The notes beneath the pieces are model-generated. The model searched no databases and was not told the origin of the DNA. It worked only from the letters and a program-made list of their open reading frames with translations. Below are positions 1 to 5,659 of a stretch of 12,192 bases of DNA, piece after piece (position 1 is the stretch's first letter; every line of letters starts with the position of its first letter). Both the position numbers and the translations under genes were made by a program. The DNA is from Candidatus Woesearchaeota archaeon (GTDB lineage: Archaea > Nanobdellota > Nanobdellia > SCGC-AAA011-G17 > UBA489). The stretch covers positions 1-12,192 of the forward strand of contig JABIPM010000050.1 of the NCBI GenBank assembly GCA_018658955.1. Reading direction: 5' to 3'.

Positions 1-111
1 AAGAAAGCAGCGAAGAAGACTACTAAGAAAGCAGCGAAGAAGACTACTAAGAAAGCAGAAAAGAAGACTACTAAGAAAGCAGCGAAGAAGACTACTAAGA
101 AAGCAGCGGAA
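1..111 (+). repeat. 24-bp in-frame tandem repeat, about 4.6 copies
   Basis: The unit aagaaagcagcgaagaagac+tact begins at 1, 25, 49 and 73, with a partial fifth copy at 97-111. Copy three differs by one base pair of change in the GCG codon (GCA GAA instead of GCA GCG). The period is eight codons (KKAAKKTT), so copy-number change would lengthen or shorten the protein without a frameshift. The array continues past the left edge, so its true size is unknown. Confidence 0.9.
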
Positions 112-195
112 GAAAAATCTGAGCCTGTTAACGAAACACCGACTGAAGAACCTAAAAAGAAGAAAGGTTTTCTAGGTAAACTATTACATAAATAA
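1..195 (+). CDS. C-terminal part of a Lys/Ala/Thr-repeat protein (5' end outside window)
   Basis: An open frame runs from the first base to a TAA at 193-195, giving 64 residues. The first 37 are repeats of KKAAKKTT, one with an AE substitution. An acidic-proline linker (EEKSEPVNETPTEEP) follows, then a basic, hydrophobic end (KKKKGFLGKLLHK). Lys/Ala repeats of this kind occur in histone H1-like and AlgP-like nucleic-acid-binding tails, and as basic extensions on ribosomal or membrane-associated proteins. The end could form a short amphipathic helix. The main domain lies upstream of the window, so no function can be assigned. The stop is 2 bp from the stop of the converging M50 protease gene. 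I am confident it is coding because the repeat keeps frame and a sensible non-repeat tail follows. Confidence 0.75.
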   Translation, partial: KKAAKKTTKKAAKKTTKKAEKKTTKKAAKKTTKKAAEEKSEPVNETPTEEPKKKKGFLGKLLHK

Positions 196-197
196 TT

Positions 198-767
198 CTA
201 AAAAATCATTTTGAATAAACTTGTAAATACATGATATCCATCAAATGGTGGAAGAGGTATTAAATTAAACATAAATAAGAACAGGTTTATCTTTTTGGTC
301 ATGTGTAATGCAATTGCTTGATTTCTTGTAAGATTTCTTTTTCTATCTAATATTAAATATGCTCCAAAGAACATTAATAAATTCATTGCCGGGCCAGCAA
401 ACGAAGTTAAAAATCTTTGAAAATGTGTGATTGTTCCTGCTAAAGAAACATAACCTGGTGCGAAAATGATAAATGGACTTCCAATCCACTTTAGGAATAT
501 TCCTAAAAACAATCCAAATTTAGATGCAAAGAATTCTGTTTGGATTCCCATTGCTAGTCCTACGAACTTATGGCCTAATTCATGTAGAACAATTCCGGGG
601 GCAGTGACTATTGTTGCAAATCTGAAATCTTCCCAATTAAACATTTTCTTAGGATATAAGGGATTATTAACTGTAGTTGGACTCTTAATAAAATCCATAA
701 GAATGTAACCTATTGCTGCGCTCATTAAAATTAATCTTACCAGTTCTATTAGTGAAAATATTGCCAT
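198..767 (-). CDS. M50-family (site-2-protease-like) membrane zinc metalloprotease
   Basis: This 189-residue integral membrane protein carries the M50 signatures. HELGH at residues 62-66 gives two zinc-ligand histidines and the catalytic glutamate. FAGPAMN at 123-129 matches the conserved central motif of the family. NLIPLPPFDGYH at 168-179 is the third motif, with the Asp that completes zinc binding. Hydrophobic segments surround all three. The length fits compact M50B enzymes without PDZ or CBS domains. Such proteases cleave transmembrane segments of anti-sigma factors, regulators or signal-peptide remnants; the substrate here is unknown. The ATG at 767 has a TATA box (TTTTAATA, plus 788-795) centred 24.5 bases upstream, implying a leaderless mRNA. 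It diverges from nre and converges on the repeat protein. Family call strong, role unknown. Confidence 0.9.
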   Translation of the reverse strand: MAIFSLIELVRLILMSAAIGYILMDFIKSPTTVNNPLYPKKMFNWEDFRFATIVTAPGIVLHELGHKFVGLAMGIQTEFFASKFGLFLGIFLKWIGSPFIIFAPGYVSLAGTITHFQRFLTSFAGPAMNLLMFFGAYLILDRKRNLTRNQAIALHMTKKINLFLFMFNLIPLPPFDGYHVFTSLFKMIF

Positions 768-787
768 ATCAGAAGGTTCTTGGGGCT

Positions 788-795
788 TATTAAAA
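788..795 (-). promoter_or_regulatory. TATA box of the M50 protease gene
   Basis: On the minus strand this reads TTTTAATA, centred 24.5 bases from the ATG at 767. That is the usual archaeal distance from TATA box to transcription start, so transcription should begin at or next to the start codon. Confidence 0.6.
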
Positions 796-803
796 GGTTT
801 TCT

Positions 804-821
804 GTACTTACCGTACTTACC
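804..821. repeat. Perfect 9-bp tandem duplication between divergent promoters
   Basis: GTACTTACC occurs twice with no gap (804-812 and 813-821). It lies between the TATA box of the M50 gene (788-795) and that of nre (838-845). A direct repeat between two divergent promoters is a plausible regulator-binding site, but no regulator is identified. Confidence 0.6.
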
Positions 822-837
822 TTCCAGGGCAATAATG

Positions 838-845
838 TATTTAAT
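838..845 (+). promoter_or_regulatory. TATA box of nre
   Basis: TATTTAAT is centred 25.5 bases before the ATG at 867. No Shine-Dalgarno site lies between them, consistent with a leaderless transcript. Confidence 0.6.
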
Positions 846-866
846 GGAAGATAATTAATTATTGCT

Positions 867-2114
867 ATGGCAGGAATATTTAATCTGGATAGTTCTAAAA
901 TTAAATATCAGAAGAAAGACTTAACTGCATCTTACAAAAGTATTCCCCAACCTAAAGCAAAAGAAGTGTTTAGTGATGAATTCTTCTCTAATTCCCCTCC
1001 ATCAATCTTTATTGGATCTAAATTAAAATATCCTAATGTAAATATAGGGATTCTTGCACCGCCTGAAAGAGTTGATGATGTGGGGGTATATGATTCGCAT
1101 AAGAGATGGGTTGAAAATGATATAGCCATAAATGAAATCCTAAGTTATCGTGGAAATTTAATAAACTCTAGATTTAAGGGAAATGTGCATTGTGCTAGAG
1201 GAAATTCTGGCGGAAAATTCTTTGATGTTGCTCAAGAAGTAGGGATGGCAAAAAAACAGGTAGATATGGAATTTCAGCTTAAGAAAAAAGTAAAACTAAG
1301 TCTGCGTTTTGATAAAGTAAATAGTCCATTGGGATCTAGCGGGCAACTTAAGGATGTAAAACTTGCAGAAAATCCTAAACTGAATAAATCTATTGAAAAA
1401 ACATTTTATGATACTGACCTAGGTGCTGCTGATGCTTTGAAATATTTATATAAAAAAAGTGTGGAGGATCAGAAACTTTCACAAGTACTTTCTTTAGGCA
1501 CATTGGGTATTGGAAAAAGTAGAAAATTGGTGCCCACCAGATGGAGCATTACTGCTGTCGATGATACTCTGGGTAAGCATATTATTTCAGAAGCTAAACA
1601 CCTTAATGTTAATGATGAGCACACATTATATTTTGGAAACTTTTTAGGGAATTATTATTTAGTATTTTTATTTCCAGATGTTTTTTCCTATGAATTATTT
1701 GAATTGTATCTGCCTGGAAGTTCTTGGAATCCAGGAGAAGAAATATCGGTGGCTACAGATTATGAAGATTACTATGGCAGAAAAAAATATGCAAGTAATT
1801 GTGTTGGAGGATATTATGCTGCAAGATTGCCCTTAGTTGAAAATATGAAAGAAAAGAAAAAACAATCTTCTGCATTAATCTTGAGGTTTGAGACTCCAGA
1901 GTATTGGGCTTCATTAGGTGTTTTTGTAGTTAGAGAAGCAATGAGAAAAACAATGAACACTATACCAATTACTTTTGAAAGTAGAGAACAAATGTTTGAA
2001 AAAGGAAAAGAGATTATTCAAAAAGAATTAGGATTTGATATTAATTGTATACTTAGTAAAAGTGTAATGCTTGAAAAATTGAAAACACAAACTAAACTTA
2101 CAACTTTCTTCTAA
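867..2114 (+). CDS. nre: Nre-family archaeal DNA repair protein with C-terminal PCNA-interacting motif
   Basis: The 415 residues match the archaeal Nre family (Nre_N plus Nre_C). Diagnostic stretches are FIGSKLKYPNVNIG (48-61), YDSHKRWV (75-82), LVPTRWSITAVDDTLGK (221-237) and CVGGYYAARLP (312-322). The last eight residues, QTKLTTFF (408-415), fit the PIP box QxxLxxFF, through which family members bind the sliding clamp PCNA. Haloferax NreA has been linked genetically to repair of DNA damage such as that from mitomycin C; its biochemical activity is unclear. Many Nre proteins begin with a cysteine-rich zinc-finger-like segment. This one has none: an in-frame TAA at 852-854 sits just before the ATG, so no longer N-terminus is possible. 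The stop overlaps that of the converging gene. The TATA box at 838-845 suggests a leaderless message. Confidence 0.93.
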   Translation: MAGIFNLDSSKIKYQKKDLTASYKSIPQPKAKEVFSDEFFSNSPPSIFIGSKLKYPNVNIGILAPPERVDDVGVYDSHKRWVENDIAINEILSYRGNLINSRFKGNVHCARGNSGGKFFDVAQEVGMAKKQVDMEFQLKKKVKLSLRFDKVNSPLGSSGQLKDVKLAENPKLNKSIEKTFYDTDLGAADALKYLYKKSVEDQKLSQVLSLGTLGIGKSRKLVPTRWSITAVDDTLGKHIISEAKHLNVNDEHTLYFGNFLGNYYLVFLFPDVFSYELFELYLPGSSWNPGEEISVATDYEDYYGRKKYASNCVGGYYAARLPLVENMKEKKKQSSALILRFETPEYWASLGVFVVREAMRKTMNTIPITFESREQMFEKGKEIIQKELGFDINCILSKSVMLEKLKTQTKLTTFF

Positions 2115-2371
2115 ATTTCACTTTTTAATTCTGTTAATCCTAAAAATGTTAGTAAAAATCCTGCAAGAATCATTAAAATTACTACAGAACCTTTAATCAA
2201 ACTCATTGTTGCGGAATACCAAGCTTGGTGAGACAATAACATTAAACTCAAGATTATTATTAACAATCCGATAATTGATTTGAAAATGTTTGCAATCATT
2301 GTATAACCTATAATTTGAGGGGTTAGGATTCTTTTAAAGATATTTAGAAAAAAGAGTATATCTTGAAGCAT
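2111..2371 (-). CDS. Small two-helix membrane protein of unknown function
   Basis: I do not recognise a family. The 86 residues contain two strong hydrophobic segments at about 28-47 and 60-80, a short amphipathic N-terminus with one Lys-Arg pair, and an acidic end (ELKSEI). No motif or cysteine suggests an enzyme. It converges on nre so tightly that its TAG (plus 2111-2113) overlaps the nre TAA (2112-2114). It diverges from the MFS transporter across 56 bases that hold AT-rich, TATA-like sequence. It could be a transporter accessory protein or an unrelated membrane protein. Predicted hydrophobicity and the tight fit between neighbours make it likely to be real. Confidence 0.65.
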   Translation of the reverse strand: MLQDILFFLNIFKRILTPQIIGYTMIANIFKSIIGLLIIILSLMLLSHQAWYSATMSLIKGSVVILMILAGFLLTFLGLTELKSEI

Positions 2372-2388
2372 ATGATTTTTATAAACTA

Positions 2389-2406
2389 TTTAAATATGTT
2401 TAAAAA
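2389..2406. promoter_or_regulatory. Divergent promoter region with two TATA-like boxes
   Basis: The stretch contains TTTAAA at 2389-2394 and TTTAAAAA at 2399-2406. The second is centred 25.5 bases before the MFS ATG (2428), the spacing seen at other genes here. The minus-strand gene starting at 2371 probably uses one of the same boxes read in reverse, but its spacing (about 20-30 bases) is less clean. Confidence 0.5.
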
Positions 2407-2427
2407 GAAAAGGAGTTTGAGTATACT

Positions 2428-3561
2428 ATGCAACATCACAGACACCACATCCATTATGCCCATCTGATTTTAAAAAATAAAGAACTTAGAGAAATGTATG
2501 CAGCTACAAGTTTGAAAACTTTAGCTTTGAGTATGGTTGGAGTATTTATTCCGTTATTCTTAATGCTTGAACAAGGGTTAGATTTACAACATGTTTTGAC
2601 TTTCTATGTTGTTAATACTGTAGCCTATATCCTTGCTGCACCGTTTGCAGGAAAACTTGCAAGTAAATTTGGATTAAAAAGATTGGCAGTAATTACTGCT
2701 CCAATGTTTGCAATCTTTTATTATGGGTTGTATAACTTTGTTAATTTAGGGATAAGTATTAATTATTTTGCAATCTTGTTAGGTTTAGCCGAAGCACTTT
2801 ATTGGATCCCATTTATTACTCATTTTATTAGATTTTCAGATAAAAAACATAGAAGCGAAGAGGTTGGATTTTTGAGTGGAACTACTTTACTTTCTGCTAT
2901 GCTTGGCCCATTCATTGGAGGATTATTAATTACATTATTTAATTTTACATTATTATTTATTGTTGCTAGTATACTCTTGTTGTTGAGTGTTTTTCCAATA
3001 TTGTTTACTAAAAATTATCATGAGCCATTCAAGTGTAGCTTGGAAGATTTATCTAAACTGTCAAAAAAAGGTGCAACAAAAATGATGTCGATTGGAGGAA
3101 TTAATCTTGTTGAATTTGTGTTCTGGCCAATTTTCTTGTTTGCATCTGTAGGCGTATATGCAGAATTAGGATTGATTTTTTTAATAGCTGAATTTGTTGC
3201 AATCGTAGGTTCATTCTTATTTGGATCTGTTGAAAATAGAAACAAACTTAGAATGTTTTTGAGGATAGGTGGGGTGCTTTGTGCATTAACTTGGTTTTCA
3301 AGAATGTGGATTGAAGGAGTATTATTATTAGCATTATTAACCATTATTAGTTCATTTTTACATGAAATGGTCGTTGTTCCATTCAATACTCTTGCTTTTG
3401 ATAAAGTTGTTAAAAAGAAATATTTGAGCGAATATGTGGTTTTTAGAGGAATTATGACAGGAATTGGACGTTTAATAGTCCTGGGGGTTGTAAGCGTGTC
3501 CCTTAACGTTAAATCCTCGTTTATTGTGTCTGGATTGATGTATCTGACATATTTAATTTAA
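2428..3561 (+). CDS. Major facilitator superfamily (MFS) transporter
   Basis: This 377-residue polytopic membrane protein has about 11-12 hydrophobic helices and the MFS loop motif between helices 2 and 3 (AGKLASKFGLKRLA, residues 74-87, a form of GxxxDrxGrr). A hydrophilic central loop at roughly residues 190-220 (after FTKNYHEPFK) separates the two six-helix halves. The protein ends directly after the last hydrophobic segment, at the short end of the family. The N-terminus is unusually histidine-rich (HHRHHIHYAH, residues 3-12) and should be cytoplasmic, which could mean metal binding or pH sensing. Substrate is not predictable. An AGGAG lies 12 bases before the ATG, too far for a good Shine-Dalgarno site; the TATA box at 2399-2406 suggests a leaderless start instead. 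Confidence 0.85.
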   Translation: MQHHRHHIHYAHLILKNKELREMYAATSLKTLALSMVGVFIPLFLMLEQGLDLQHVLTFYVVNTVAYILAAPFAGKLASKFGLKRLAVITAPMFAIFYYGLYNFVNLGISINYFAILLGLAEALYWIPFITHFIRFSDKKHRSEEVGFLSGTTLLSAMLGPFIGGLLITLFNFTLLFIVASILLLLSVFPILFTKNYHEPFKCSLEDLSKLSKKGATKMMSIGGINLVEFVFWPIFLFASVGVYAELGLIFLIAEFVAIVGSFLFGSVENRNKLRMFLRIGGVLCALTWFSRMWIEGVLLLALLTIISSFLHEMVVVPFNTLAFDKVVKKKYLSEYVVFRGIMTGIGRLIVLGVVSVSLNVKSSFIVSGLMYLTYLI

Positions 3562-3569
3562 CCCAAACG

Positions 3570-3577
3570 TTTAAAAG
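3570..3577 (+). promoter_or_regulatory. TATA box of the L15e gene
   Basis: TTTAAAAG is centred at 3573.5. Using the 25.5-base spacing of neighbouring genes, transcription would start near 3599, leaving a leader of about 60 nt before the ATG. An alternative AT-rich stretch at 3630-3643 could give a leaderless start, so this assignment is tentative. Confidence 0.5.
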
Positions 3578-3598
3578 ACTGATTTCTGAGGTTATTTT

Positions 3599-3629
3599 GC
3601 GGGATGTGGGCTTCACTCGTCTGAACTGC
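3599..3629 (+). promoter_or_regulatory. GC-rich, possibly folded leader segment of the L15e mRNA
   Basis: This 31-base island has 19 G or C in very AT-rich surroundings and begins where the TATA box predicts the transcript starts. A weak fold is possible. GCGG (3599-3602) pairs with CTGC (3626-3629) with one G-U, and TTCA (3612-3615) pairs with TGAA (3622-3625), stacked on the same 3' strand. It may be an autoregulatory leader, as is common for ribosomal protein genes, but no known leader motif is recognised. Confidence 0.35.
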
Positions 3630-3658
3630 AAATAAAAATAAAACAATGGAAGTGCAAA

Positions 3659-4198
3659 ATGGGATTATACAAATCAATTAGAGAAAGTGTAAAAAACATA
3701 ACTCCTGAAGCGAGAAGAAATAAACTTGCAAATTGGAGACGTACATTAGCTGTACAAAGGGTTGCTAGACCTGAAAACTTGGCAAGAGCTAGAAGTTTAG
3801 GTTATAGGGCAAAGGAAGGAATTCTTGTTGTAAGAGTGAGAGCTCTTAGAGGTGGAAGAAGAAGACCACTTATCAAAAAAGGTAGAAGATCTAAGACAAG
3901 AAGAATGCTTAAGATTTTAGATATGAACTATCAAGCAGTTTGTGAAGGTAGAGTAAGTAAAAAATACCCTAACTGTGAAGTTTTGAATAGTTATTTTTTA
4001 GCTAAAGATGGAAAAAACATCTGGTATGAAGTTATCTTAGTAGACAGAGATAGTCCTTCAATTAAAACAGATAAGAAACTTCGTTGGATTACCTTAGGAA
4101 AGAATAAAGGTAGAACAAATAGAGGATTGACATCTGCTCATAAAAAGAGTCGTGGCCTAAGAAGAAAAGGTAACGGCGCTGAGAAAGTTCGTAAGTAG
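3659..4198 (+). CDS. rpl15e: 50S ribosomal protein L15e
   Basis: The 179 residues are a full-length archaeal/eukaryotic L15e, a basic protein of the large ribosomal subunit with no bacterial counterpart. Family features include the start MGLYKSIRESVK, the arginine-rich segment RVRALRGGRRRPLIKKGRRS (about 58-77), the central NYQAVCEGRVSKKYPNCEVLNSY region (about 90-112), and the RGLTSAHKKSRGLR signature (about 155-168) before a lysine-rich end. A GGAAGTG four bases before the ATG resembles a Shine-Dalgarno site. Unlike its leaderless neighbours it probably has a leader of about 60 nt. It is not in an obvious ribosomal operon: the MFS gene lies upstream and the downstream gene is on the other strand. 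Confidence 0.97.
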   Translation: MGLYKSIRESVKNITPEARRNKLANWRRTLAVQRVARPENLARARSLGYRAKEGILVVRVRALRGGRRRPLIKKGRRSKTRRMLKILDMNYQAVCEGRVSKKYPNCEVLNSYFLAKDGKNIWYEVILVDRDSPSIKTDKKLRWITLGKNKGRTNRGLTSAHKKSRGLRRKGNGAEKVRK

Positions 4199-4211
4199 TG
4201 GGTAAAACCCA
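4199..4211. terminator. Short hairpin between convergent genes
   Basis: TGGGTAAAACCCA forms a perfect 5-bp stem with a 3-base loop. It lies between the L15e stop (4196-4198) and the stop of the converging gene (4212-4214). On the plus strand a T-rich run (TTTTTTCTT, 4219-4227) follows, so it could help end the L15e transcript. No T-run follows on the minus strand. Confidence 0.5.
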
Positions 4212-4535
4212 TTACAAATTTTTTCTTATTATATTTATTTTAAATTTTGGAAACTTAGGTAATTTAGGTTTCTTTCCTGTGAATATGCTTAGTGTAAATG
4301 CTACTAACAACACCGTGATTAATATTCCAAATATTACTGCTCCAAAGATTATTCCTAAAGTGAATAGAATAGGAAAGAATAATGCTAAAGCAATTCTGAA
4401 TCTTAAGGGGATTATCGGTCTGCCTAGAATTTTTAATTTGCTTGTTTTTACGAAAATGAATAATCCAATTAGTAAAAATGCATATGCTGTCAATTTTTGC
4501 CATATGGGCATTGTTGCTATAAACGCTTCTAACAT
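4212..4535 (-). CDS. Small three-helix membrane protein of unknown function
   Basis: No family is recognised. The 107 residues have hydrophobic segments at about 13-30, 48-68 and 68-86, with a basic loop between the first two (KTSKLKILGR). The end is strongly basic and proline-spaced (GKKPKLPKFPKFKINIIRKNL region), likely cytoplasmic by the positive-inside rule. The frame is preferred over an overlapping reading frame on the same strand because of this regular membrane topology and because the ATG at 4535 is 26-28 bases from a TATA element. That element is shared with the divergent DHH gene. It converges on L15e with 13 bp between stops. Role unknown. Confidence 0.65.
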   Translation of the reverse strand: MLEAFIATMPIWQKLTAYAFLLIGLFIFVKTSKLKILGRPIIPLRFRIALALFFPILFTLGIIFGAVIFGILITVLLVAFTLSIFTGKKPKLPKFPKFKINIIRKNL

Positions 4536-4558
4536 GATAAATAGGGATTATGGGAGCA

Positions 4559-4566
4559 TTTATAAG
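4559..4566. promoter_or_regulatory. Symmetric TATA element serving both directions
   Basis: TTTATAAG contains the palindrome TTATAA (4560-4565). Its centre is 25.5 bases from the ATG at 4588 on the plus strand and 27.5 bases from the ATG at 4535 on the minus strand. No other comparable TATA box lies in the 52-base gap. One TBP site therefore probably directs leaderless transcription both ways. Confidence 0.6.
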
Positions 4567-4587
4567 CATTTATGATAGGTTTTGACT

Positions 4588-5619
4588 ATGATCCCTCAAT
4601 CAGGCATAGAAGAAATGAGAACGTTCTTAGAAAAAGCAGAGAATCCTTTATTTTTCTTTGATGATGATCCTGACGGCCTTACATCTTATTTATTGTTGAA
4701 AAAACACTATGGAAAAGGTAAGGGGATTTGTGTTAAATCTTCTCCAAATGCTACTGCAATTTATCATGCTGCTGTTTTGAAACATAAACCTGACTTAGTT
4801 GTTGTTTTGGATAAACCTTATTTAGATCAAGAAACTATTGATTCAATTCATGTTCCAATTGTTTGGTTAGACCACCATCAACCATTGGAAAGAAATGGCG
4901 TTAATTATTATAATCCTATGAATGGAGAAGAACCAAATAATCTTCCGACTTGCTATTGGGCATATAGAATTGTTGAAGATAATGAATGGATTGCCGTTGC
5001 AGGAATAATTGCTGATTGGAATGTTCCTAGTGAAGATGTTTTGAAGAATTTTAAATATAAAAAAATGTTAGGCGACTTTGATACGCCTCCAGGTTTAATG
5101 TTTGATAGTGAATATGGTAAAATTATTAGTATGTTGGCTTATTCTTTGAAAGGAACTACTGAAAGTATGAATGATTGTATTGAAGCTTGGGAACATGTAA
5201 AAGATCCATTAGAAGTGTTTGAACAAAGAACAGTGAATGGAAAAATGATTTATGAAAAATATGAAAGAATAAATAAAGAATATAAAGAATTGTTAGAAGA
5301 TGCTTTGAGTCAAAAAGAAGAAGGCGAAGTTTTTGTTTATACTTACCCTGGTGGAAAAAATAGTTACACTGGAGGATTATCTAATGAATTATTGTATAGA
5401 GTCGATAAAGATTTGATAATTGTAGGAAGGGAAGTTAATGGTGATGTTAGAATGAGTTTGAGAAGTAAAGAAAAGCCGGTATTGCCTGTTTTGAATAAAG
5501 TCTTAGAAACTATTGACGGACACGGTGGTGGACATGCTAATGCTTGTGGTGCTTCTGTAAAAATGATGGATTTTCCGGAATTTGTTAAATTAATTAGAAA
5601 AGAATTTGATGAAATCTAA
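4588..5619 (+). CDS. DHH/DHHA1 family phosphoesterase (RecJ-like)
   Basis: The 343-residue protein carries the DHH motifs. FFDDDPDG (23-30) is motif I, VVVLDKP (71-77) motif II, WLDHHQ (93-98) the DHH motif itself, and GIIADW (139-144) motif IV. The C-terminal DHHA1 domain has GHGGGHANACGA (311-322), which binds the substrate phosphate. The acidic and histidine residues bind two metal ions, usually manganese, for hydrolysis of phosphodiester bonds. Archaeal relatives include RecJ-like single-strand exonucleases, GINS-associated nucleases and oligoribonuclease or cyclic-dinucleotide phosphodiesterases; the sequence alone does not choose between them. The frame extends two codons upstream to a TTG (4582), but the ATG at 4588 is preferred because the TATA centre lies exactly 25.5 bases before it. 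The (AT)n tract follows the stop. Confidence 0.92.
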   Translation: MIPQSGIEEMRTFLEKAENPLFFFDDDPDGLTSYLLLKKHYGKGKGICVKSSPNATAIYHAAVLKHKPDLVVVLDKPYLDQETIDSIHVPIVWLDHHQPLERNGVNYYNPMNGEEPNNLPTCYWAYRIVEDNEWIAVAGIIADWNVPSEDVLKNFKYKKMLGDFDTPPGLMFDSEYGKIISMLAYSLKGTTESMNDCIEAWEHVKDPLEVFEQRTVNGKMIYEKYERINKEYKELLEDALSQKEEGEVFVYTYPGGKNSYTGGLSNELLYRVDKDLIIVGREVNGDVRMSLRSKEKPVLPVLNKVLETIDGHGGGHANACGASVKMMDFPEFVKLIRKEFDEI

Positions 5620-5626
5620 TAGTTAA

Positions 5627-5646
5627 ATATATATATATATATATAT
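5627..5646 (+). repeat. (AT)10 dinucleotide tract in the promoter of the tail-fibre-like gene
   Basis: Ten uninterrupted AT units run from 5627 to 5646, followed by AAAC. The tract covers about -33 to -14 relative to the ATG at 5660, including the expected TATA position (centre near 5634.5). It therefore seems to supply the TATA box. It starts 7 bases after the stop of the DHH gene. Confidence 0.85.
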
Positions 5647-5659
5647 AAACTTTAATTGT

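Noticed and set aside
1..111. Short regular repeats that might suggest a CRISPR array
   Set aside because: The repeats are head to tail with no spacers and keep an open frame that codes KKAAKKTT.
466..708. An 80-codon plus-strand frame opposite the M50 protease
   Set aside because: It is antisense to a gene with clear HELGH, AGPAMN and PPFDG motifs and shows no domain of its own.
2411..2415. AGGAG as Shine-Dalgarno site of the MFS gene
   Set aside because: It is 12 bases from the ATG, too far for efficient use, and the TATA position predicts a transcript starting at the ATG.
3578..3632. Possible C/D box guide RNA in the L15e leader (CTGA at 3579, 3586 and 3621)
   Set aside because: No RTGATGA box C stands at the right distance, and the CTGA copies are too close together for D' and D boxes.
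3646..3681. Short ORF (ATG at 3646, 11 codons, ending inside the L15e gene) that could act as an upstream ORF
   Set aside because: Its ATG lies within the Shine-Dalgarno-like GGAAGTG region and it lacks its own ribosome site. Its product has no features, so chance is the simpler explanation.
4264..4569. A 101-codon minus-strand frame overlapping the three-helix membrane gene
   Set aside because: The product has no regular hydrophobic pattern and is rich in Ile, Asn and His. The 4212-4535 frame gives clean membrane helices and a TATA-spaced start.
4198..4575. A 125-codon plus-strand frame after L15e
   Set aside because: It starts within the L15e stop region, is antisense to the membrane gene, and has Asn/Ile-rich composition typical of an AT-rich shadow frame.
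5627..5646. (AT)10 tract as a replication origin element
   Set aside because: No origin-recognition-box repeats and no Cdc6/Orc1 gene are present; the position before a gene fits a promoter better.
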